This document shows positions 1 through 4,864 of a stretch of 10,317 nucleotides of DNA, piece after piece. The position numbers were made by a program, and so were the translations under genes. The notes under the pieces are model-generated. The model had not been told where the DNA came from. It did not search any database and worked only from the letters and a program-made list of their open reading frames with translations. Origin of the DNA: Alphaproteobacteria bacterium UBA3002 (GTDB taxonomy: Bacteria > Pseudomonadota > Alphaproteobacteria > Rickettsiales > UBA3002); contig DDZS01000003.1 of assembly GCA_002346425.1 (NCBI GenBank), positions 1-10,317 on the forward strand, written 5' to 3'. How positions within the stretch are numbered: position 1 is the first letter of the stretch; each line of letters starts with the position of its first letter.

Positions 1-429
1 TGGTGGAGGTGCAGGCACGAACGCGCGCGAGGGCAGATATTTGGTCAGCGAAAAACGCTCTAACAAAGCAGGGTTCGGTACCAGCGAATCTGGCGTGGCA
101 TAAGCATTTAATAATGCCGTTTGTCCTTGTGCGGCAAGCTGCGCCAAAAAGCCGCTATTCATGCCGCCACGTAATTGCGCGACGCTGCTAACCGTCGTCC
201 CGCTACTAGTCAGCGGTGACAGAACCGCATTCATACTACCAGTGGAGGGAGGAATAATCGCGGCATTGCGCCGATTGTTTAACACAGATGGCGCAGAACT
301 TTGGCTTGCTACCGCCTGAAAGGTTTGCGCAGCAACGCTATTCGCCCCAGCCGTAGAGGGCGTGGTCACCACTGACTCCGCCACCGGGGGCGGCGTGACA
401 GCATTGGGAAGCGTCAAAAGCTGCATCAT
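1..429 (-). CDS. Hypothetical protein, low-complexity N-terminal part, cut by the left edge
   Basis: This reading frame is open from the ATG at 429 to the window edge, giving 143 residues with no stop; the C-terminal part is missing. The start is well bounded: an in-frame TAA lies at 439-441, and the only start codons just inside it are the tandem ATGs at 429 and 426. The protein begins MMQLLTLPNAVTPPPVAESV. About the first 75 residues are rich in Ala, Ser, Thr, Pro and Val and look disordered. After that the sequence becomes more ordinary (for example a segment GFLAQLAAQGQTALLNAYAT, then LLERFSLTKYLPSRAF) before a Pro-rich stretch at the edge. I see no signal peptide, membrane segment or known motif, so I assign no function. 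It follows the SDR gene on the same strand but has its own strong promoter. That it is a real gene is inferred from the long open frame plus the correctly placed promoter. Confidence 0.6.
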   Translation of the reverse strand, partial: MMQLLTLPNAVTPPPVAESVVTTPSTAGANSVAAQTFQAVASQSSAPSVLNNRRNAAIIPPSTGSMNAVLSPLTSSGTTVSSVAQLRGGMNSGFLAQLAAQGQTALLNAYATPDSLVPNPALLERFSLTKYLPSRAFVPAPPP

Positions 430-437
430 ATTAACTA

Positions 438-466
438 TTTATAAAGGATTTGACGCGAAAAGTCAA
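438..466 (-). promoter_or_regulatory. Sigma-70-type promoter for the left-edge gene, predicted leaderless
   Basis: On the minus strand TTGACT (461-466) is followed by a spacer of exactly 17 bases and then TATAAA (438-443), close to the sigma-70 consensus. With standard spacing, transcription would start near 431 at an A. The ATG at 429 would then lie only about two bases from the 5' end. No Shine-Dalgarno sequence precedes that ATG, which agrees with a leaderless message. The start point itself is inferred. Confidence 0.6.
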
Positions 467-486
467 TGATTTCAGACGGCTGACTT
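460..486 (-). terminator. Weak hairpin after the SDR gene, possible terminator
   Basis: Just past the SDR stop codon, AAGTCA (481-486, minus strand) is matched by TGACTT (460-465) across a 15-base loop, followed by TTTT counting the last bases of the stem. The stem is short and AT-rich and the loop is large, so termination would be weak. The same bases contain the -35 box of the next gene. It is the only terminator-like structure I find at the end of the radA-cvpA-purF-SDR group. Confidence 0.2.
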
Positions 487-488
487 GT

Positions 489-1202
489 TTAAGCTGCTAG
501 AATCGTATCTCCTTGTTGCGAGCACTTAACCGTCAGTAAATCAAGCATTTGTTTGGCAATGTCTGCCGGATCGGCCAAACGGTCTTTCGCTTCGCCGGGA
601 AAGGCCTGCGCGCGCATCTTGGTTCGCACAATGCCGGGGTCAAACAAATTGGCACGTACGGAGGAGCCTTCCAATTCCTGCGCGTAGATATGGATCATAT
701 GCTCCAACGCGGCTTTACTCGCCGCATATGGGCCCCAATATGCAGTGGCCGTACGTGCCGCGCCAGAGGTTACAAAGACCGCGCGCCCCGCATCTGACTG
801 ACGCAACAGCGGATCCATCGAGCGAATCAGGCGGTAATTTGCGGTGACATTGACACCGAACACTTCATCCCAGATTTTTGGATCGGCATGCGCCAGAGGC
901 GTCAACGCCCCAAGCGTTCCCGCATTACCCACTAAAATATCCAGCTTACCCCAGCGTTGATAGATCGTGCTCGCTAGTTGGTCGATTAAGTCATGCTGCT
1001 TCAAATCCATCGGAACTAACGTGGCGGGATGATTGCCGGCTTCTCGTATTTCGTCATCCACCGCTTCTAAGCCGCCAAGGCTGCGCGCGACCAGAATGAC
1101 ATGCGCGCCCCCAGCCGCCAATTGCCGCGCCATCGCCGCGCCAATACCGCGCGAAGCCCCGGTGACCAACGCCACCCGTTCTGAAAATGCGTTTTGCTGC
1201 AT
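489..1202 (-). CDS. Short-chain dehydrogenase/reductase (SDR family oxidoreductase)
   Basis: The 237-residue product is a classical SDR, presumably a cytoplasmic NAD(P)H-dependent oxidoreductase. The nucleotide-binding motif TGASRGIG is at residues 14-21, the NAG motif at 93-95, and the catalytic residues are Asn118, Ser146, Tyr159 and Lys163 (YAASK). Arg40 at the end of the second beta strand hints at NADP preference; this is inference. The length is typical for the family. The substrate cannot be read from the sequence, so names such as FabG or a sugar dehydrogenase would be guesses. The gene lies 59 bases downstream of purF on the same strand, and I know this pairing from alphaproteobacteria, so it is probably the last gene of the radA-cvpA-purF operon. 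The ribosome site is weak (GAAAGA upstream of the ATG). The catalytic set is complete. Confidence 0.92.
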   Translation of the reverse strand: MQQNAFSERVALVTGASRGIGAAMARQLAAGGAHVILVARSLGGLEAVDDEIREAGNHPATLVPMDLKQHDLIDQLASTIYQRWGKLDILVGNAGTLGALTPLAHADPKIWDEVFGVNVTANYRLIRSMDPLLRQSDAGRAVFVTSGAARTATAYWGPYAASKAALEHMIHIYAQELEGSSVRANLFDPGIVRTKMRAQAFPGEAKDRLADPADIAKQMLDLLTVKCSQQGDTILAA

Positions 1203-1261
1203 GGTCTGTCTTTCTTAATTGCTTGTTTTAATCTGGCACAAGCTCGCGTTCAAAGACGCTA

Positions 1262-2698
1262 CTATACTTCCGAAACCCCTTGAAACAAATCTTTTTGTTT
1301 CGGGGACAATCCGGTGATCCGATCGGTCAATGGGATGGGATAATCACCAGAGAAACAGGCGTCGCAATATTGCGGCACATCGCCATTGCGTTTCGCTTCA
1401 CCTAAGGCACGATATAATCCGTCCATCGAAACGAATTCGAGCGAGTCTGCCTCGATTAATTTCGCCATTTGCGCGACACTATTATTGGCTGCCAGCAGTT
1501 TTTCGGGCTCCGGTGTGTCGACACCGTAATAACACGAGCCCGTCGTCGGCGGGCTGGCAATGCGCATATGCACTTCGCTAGCACCCGCTTCGCGCACCAT
1601 ATTGACGATTTTTTTGGAGGTCGTCCCCCGCACAATACTGTCATCCACTAGTACGACACGTTTGCCTTTCAGCATGCCGGTGTTGGCATTGTGTTTCAGT
1701 TTCACACCCAGATGCCGCACCTGATCGGTCGGTTCAATGAATGTCCGCCCGATGTAATGATTACGAATAATACCCAGATCAAATGGAATGCCCGAGGCTT
1801 CGGCAAAGCCCAGCGCCGCAGGCACGCCGGAATCGGGCACCGGCACTACGACATCGGCCTGTGTTGGCTTTTCCCGCGCCAGCTGCATGCCGATTTGTTT
1901 GCGCACACCATAGACGTTGTGGCCCTCGACCATGCTATCGGGACGTGAAAAATACACATATTCAAATATGCAAAAACGCCGTTGCGTATTCGGGAAGGGG
2001 TGCAGGCTCTCGATTCCCTCATCCGTGATATGCACCATCTCACCTGGTTCGATATCACGCACATATTCGCCGCCCACAATATCGAGCGCGCAGGTTTCTG
2101 AAGCCAGCACATATGACTCCCCCACCTGCCCTAAGACTAATGGGCGTACGCCAAGCGGATCGCGCACACCATACATGCCATCGCGCGCAAGAACGACCAG
2201 CGAATAGGCGCCTTGCACTTGCAGCATCGCGTCAATCAACCGTTCGGTGACATTGCGTCCGGCACTGGTTGCCAGCAAATGCACGATCACTTCGGTGTCA
2301 GAGGTAGATTGAAAAATTGCACCGCGTTTAATCAATTCCTGCCGCAATGTATAGGCATTGGTCAGGTTCCCATTATGCGCTAAAGACAAGCCGCCGAAAC
2401 TGAATTCGGCAAACAGCGGTTGCACGTTGCGGATCAAAGGCTCGCCACTGGTCGAATACCGATTATGGCCGATAGACGCATCGCCTTTCAGCCGCGCAAT
2501 GACTTCTGCCGAATTGAAATGATCACCCACCAGTCCCAATGCGCGATGCGAATAAAACTGGCGGCCATCAAAGCTAACGATCCCGGCTGCTTCTTGCCCA
2601 CGATGTTGCAAGGCGTGCAGCCCAAGCGCCGTATGCGCCGCGGCATCTGGGTGCCGGTAGATGCCAAAAACGCCGCATTCTTCCTGAAATTTGTCCAT
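1262..2698 (-). CDS. purF: Amidophosphoribosyltransferase (glutamine PRPP amidotransferase)
   Basis: PurF makes 5-phosphoribosylamine from PRPP and glutamine, the committed step of purine synthesis, in the cytoplasm. The 478 residues contain an N-terminal Ntn glutaminase domain and a C-terminal phosphoribosyltransferase domain. A seven-residue propeptide (MDKFQEE) precedes Cys8, which should become the N-terminal nucleophile after cleavage. Arg80 (HNRYST), Asn109-Gly110 and Asp134 (SDTE) match the glutaminase site. The PRPP-binding loop VVLVDDSIVRGT spans 348-359. Cys243, Cys389, Cys445 and Cys448 match the four [4Fe-4S] ligands of the Bacillus subtilis type, which uses Cys236, 382, 442 and 445, so this is the oxygen-sensitive iron-sulfur class and not the E. 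coli class. The start is five bases after the cvpA stop. The nearest purine-rich ribosome site (GGGGAG, at the end of cvpA) is rather distant, which suggests translational coupling. Confidence 0.97.
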   Translation of the reverse strand: MDKFQEECGVFGIYRHPDAAAHTALGLHALQHRGQEAAGIVSFDGRQFYSHRALGLVGDHFNSAEVIARLKGDASIGHNRYSTSGEPLIRNVQPLFAEFSFGGLSLAHNGNLTNAYTLRQELIKRGAIFQSTSDTEVIVHLLATSAGRNVTERLIDAMLQVQGAYSLVVLARDGMYGVRDPLGVRPLVLGQVGESYVLASETCALDIVGGEYVRDIEPGEMVHITDEGIESLHPFPNTQRRFCIFEYVYFSRPDSMVEGHNVYGVRKQIGMQLAREKPTQADVVVPVPDSGVPAALGFAEASGIPFDLGIIRNHYIGRTFIEPTDQVRHLGVKLKHNANTGMLKGKRVVLVDDSIVRGTTSKKIVNMVREAGASEVHMRIASPPTTGSCYYGVDTPEPEKLLAANNSVAQMAKLIEADSLEFVSMDGLYRALGEAKRNGDVPQYCDACFSGDYPIPLTDRITGLSPKQKDLFQGVSEV

Positions 2699-2703
2699 GC
2701 CGG

Positions 2704-3435
2704 TTACGGCTTCTCCCCTTCTTGCTGTTGCTGCCCTAATTGTTGCAGCAGACGCTGGAATTCATCGGTTCGGATATATTCGTAATTCGGTGTCTCGCCC
2801 GCGGTTTCACCCTCTTCCGGCGGCGTGCCAGAACGTAGCATCTGGTTGATCAGATTGCCTTCCAGGCCGCCTTCGCCTTCTTCGGAAACCTGAAGATCAA
2901 ATTGTGGCATTTGCCCTAAATATTCTGGAGCCGCTTTCGCAAGGATCGCTGCGCCTTTGGCGACATATGGCCGCGTTTCCGAGTCTGCTAACCACGATGG
3001 CAGATTGTCTTCCGGGAACACAAAACTTAGCACAAAATAGCCGAGTGATAACAACAGGCCCGCGCGAAACACGCCAAAGATCAGCCCCAAGCCGTTATCG
3101 AATAGACCAATATCTTTGTTGGTTTTCAAAATCTTTAATAGGAAGCGATTGATGATAAATATGGTGATTAACGCCGTCAGATACGTGCCGACAAAGGCAA
3201 CGACCATAATGCCGAGCTGGCTTTTCGCATCGGCTTCCGCTTCGGCATTTTGTAATTGCGGCCCAATCCATTCTGCCACTTGCGGGAAGTAATAGAGCGT
3301 AATCAGCCCGGCACCAACCCACGCGCCCAGCGAGAGGATTTCGCGCACAAAGCCGCGGAAAAAGGCGAGCAAGCCCGATAGCACCAGCACCAGTACCACC
3401 ACCACATCGAAAATATTGAACGTGGTTTCAACCAT
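2704..3435 (-). CDS. cvpA: CvpA family inner-membrane protein
   Basis: The 243-residue product is a CvpA-family membrane protein. In E. coli the gene precedes purF and is needed for colicin V production; its molecular role is not settled. I see four hydrophobic segments at about residues 8-25, 33-50, 75-97 and 117-140, with the family hallmarks RGFVREILSLGAW after the first segment and a GLFDNGLGLIFGVFRAG stretch before the fourth. The last 100 residues are hydrophilic, acidic and glutamine-rich (LLQQLGQQQQEGEKP at the end), longer than the core family needs and probably disordered. The gene lies nine bases after radA and five before purF, so the three should be co-transcribed. AGGG, a few bases upstream of the ATG, is a plausible ribosome site. 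Family assignment is firm; the function of the tail is unknown. Confidence 0.92.
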   Translation of the reverse strand: MVETTFNIFDVVVVLVLVLSGLLAFFRGFVREILSLGAWVGAGLITLYYFPQVAEWIGPQLQNAEAEADAKSQLGIMVVAFVGTYLTALITIFIINRFLLKILKTNKDIGLFDNGLGLIFGVFRAGLLLSLGYFVLSFVFPEDNLPSWLADSETRPYVAKGAAILAKAAPEYLGQMPQFDLQVSEEGEGGLEGNLINQMLRSGTPPEEGETAGETPNYEYIRTDEFQRLLQQLGQQQQEGEKP

Positions 3436-3444
3436 GCCGCCCTT

Positions 3445-4806
3445 TTACCTGTCAGTAACGCAAAAATCTACCAGTTCCTGCACGTTATTAATGCCGCGCA
3501 ATCGTAAACTACCCTCTTCCTTGCTTGTTGCGGGTAAGATCGCTGCTTCGAAGCCAAGTTTTGCCGCTTCCTTGATGCGAAGTGCGCCGCGTCCCACTGG
3601 GCGCACCGCGCCGGATAGCGCGATTTCGCCAAACCAGACGCTTTGCCGCGGTAATGGCACATTGACGAGCGCTGAAACGAGCGCCGCTGCTACCGCAAGG
3701 TCCGCGGCGGGTTCGGCAATCCGCAAGCCCCCCGCGACATTCAGATAGACTTCCTTGTCGGAAAACCGCATGCCCGCGCGGGTTTCCAAGACGGCGAGAA
3801 TCATCGCCAGCCGGTTGCTGTCCCAGCCAACGACCGCGCGGCGTGGCGTGGCAAGGCTGGATGGGGCGACCAGCGCCTGAATTTCCGAAAGCAGTGGCCG
3901 TGTGCCCTCAATTCCGGCAAAAACCGCCGACCCACTGACCGACGCATCCGTATCGCCTAAGAAGAGTTCCGAGGGGTTAGCAATCGCCTGTAAGCCTTTT
4001 TCCTGCATCTCGAACACGCCGATCTCATCCGTCGCGCCGAAACGGTTTTTGACACTGCGTAAAATGCGATAGGGATAGCCGCGGTCGCCTTCGAAATAGA
4101 GGACGGTATCCACCATATGCTCCATCACGCGCGGCCCGGCAAGCTGGCCGTCTTTGGTTACGTGCCCCACCAGAAAAATCGCGATATTGCGCTTTTTAGC
4201 AAGCTTGACCAACTCGTTAGAACTGGCGCGCACCTGACTCACCGTGCCTGGCGCGGATTCCACCGAATCCACAAACATCGTCTGGATCGAATCGATCACC
4301 GCCACTTCTGCTGCGCCGGGCTTTTCCAATGCGCCCACGATATCGCGAATCGCATTGGCCGCGGCAATCGCCAGTCCCTCGCTCGCTACGCCCAGCCGTT
4401 CGGCGCGCATCTGGATTTGCGCGACCGATTCTTCCCCGGAAATATACGCGGTTTTTGCGCCGCCTTGCGTGAGTGCCGCGACCAGTTGTAATAAGAGTGT
4501 CGATTTTCCGATTCCCGGGTCGCCGCCAATCAAGGTCACCGAACCGGGGACTAATCCGCCTCCCAACACACGGTCCAGCTCATCAATGCCGGTATTCAGC
4601 CGTGGCATTTCTACACGTTCACTTGCGGCAGAAAAGCTAAGCTCTGTTCCCTTTTGATCGCGCTTCATCGCCTTTGGCGCCTGTTCCACGCGTTCTTCGA
4701 CCAGCGTATTCCACTCGCCGCATTCGCTGCATTGGCCCGACCATTTGCGATGGATCGCCCCGCAGGCTTGACATAAATACATGCTGCTACTTTTCACCAT
4801 CCGCAT
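3445..4806 (-). CDS. radA: DNA repair protein RadA (Sms)
   Basis: RadA is a RecA-like ATPase of DNA repair that promotes branch migration of recombination intermediates. The 453 residues show all three expected parts: an N-terminal four-cysteine zinc finger (Cys12, Cys15, Cys26, Cys29), a RecA-type ATPase core with Walker A GGDPGIGKS at 94-102, Walker B near 168-173 (VAVIDS) and the RadA-specific KNRFG at 253-257, and a C-terminal Lon-protease-like domain from about residue 300. Length is normal. The start is uncertain by a few codons: ATGs at 4806 and 4800 both lie near a GGA, and spacing slightly favours 4800; the finger is intact either way. It is the first gene of the radA-cvpA-purF-SDR group and is transcribed away from the deaminase-fusion gene, 58 bases off. 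Confidence 0.97.
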   Translation of the reverse strand: MRMVKSSSMYLCQACGAIHRKWSGQCSECGEWNTLVEERVEQAPKAMKRDQKGTELSFSAASERVEMPRLNTGIDELDRVLGGGLVPGSVTLIGGDPGIGKSTLLLQLVAALTQGGAKTAYISGEESVAQIQMRAERLGVASEGLAIAAANAIRDIVGALEKPGAAEVAVIDSIQTMFVDSVESAPGTVSQVRASSNELVKLAKKRNIAIFLVGHVTKDGQLAGPRVMEHMVDTVLYFEGDRGYPYRILRSVKNRFGATDEIGVFEMQEKGLQAIANPSELFLGDTDASVSGSAVFAGIEGTRPLLSEIQALVAPSSLATPRRAVVGWDSNRLAMILAVLETRAGMRFSDKEVYLNVAGGLRIAEPAADLAVAAALVSALVNVPLPRQSVWFGEIALSGAVRPVGRGALRIKEAAKLGFEAAILPATSKEEGSLRLRGINNVQELVDFCVTDR

Positions 4807-4829
4807 TTTTCCAGACGTTTTTTAACGAA

Positions 4830-4835
4830 ATTGTA
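4830..4835 (-). promoter_or_regulatory. Candidate -10 box of the radA operon
   Basis: On the minus strand TACAAT lies at 4830-4835, one base from the TATAAT consensus. It would place transcription start near 4823 and a leader of about 17 bases before the radA ATG at 4806. I find no good -35 hexamer at 16 to 18 bases, so an activator or a weak promoter must be assumed. It sits in the 58-base gap between the divergent radA and deaminase-fusion genes. Confidence 0.35.
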
Positions 4836-4853
4836 ATGATTCTGCGCTACACT

Positions 4854-4859
4854 AAGGGG
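4854..4859 (+). promoter_or_regulatory. Ribosome binding site of the deaminase-fusion gene
   Basis: AAGGGG ends five bases before the ATG at 4865. This strong Shine-Dalgarno match decides the start, because the next in-frame ATG (4892) has AGG only one base away. It also implies that the transcript begins upstream of 4854. Confidence 0.7.
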
Positions 4860-4864
4860 TAAGA

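Noticed and set aside
471..480. TTCAGACGGC, the reverse complement of the Neisseria DNA uptake sequence GCCGTCTGAA
   Set aside because: I noticed only one copy in 10 kb and all genes point to an alphaproteobacterium, so coincidence is the simplest explanation.
1203..1261. A terminator or separate promoter between purF and the SDR gene
   Set aside because: The 59-base gap has no convincing hairpin with a T run and no good -35/-10 pair on the minus strand.
4117..4657. Plus-strand reading frames of 124 and 137 codons opposite radA
   Set aside because: They lie wholly within radA, whose motifs are complete, and their products show no motif or ribosome-site support; they are shadows.
4848..4853. 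TACACT as a -10 box for the plus-strand fusion gene
   Set aside because: No -35 hexamer lies at a proper distance, and a start near 4860 would leave the strong AAGGGG ribosome site out of the transcript.
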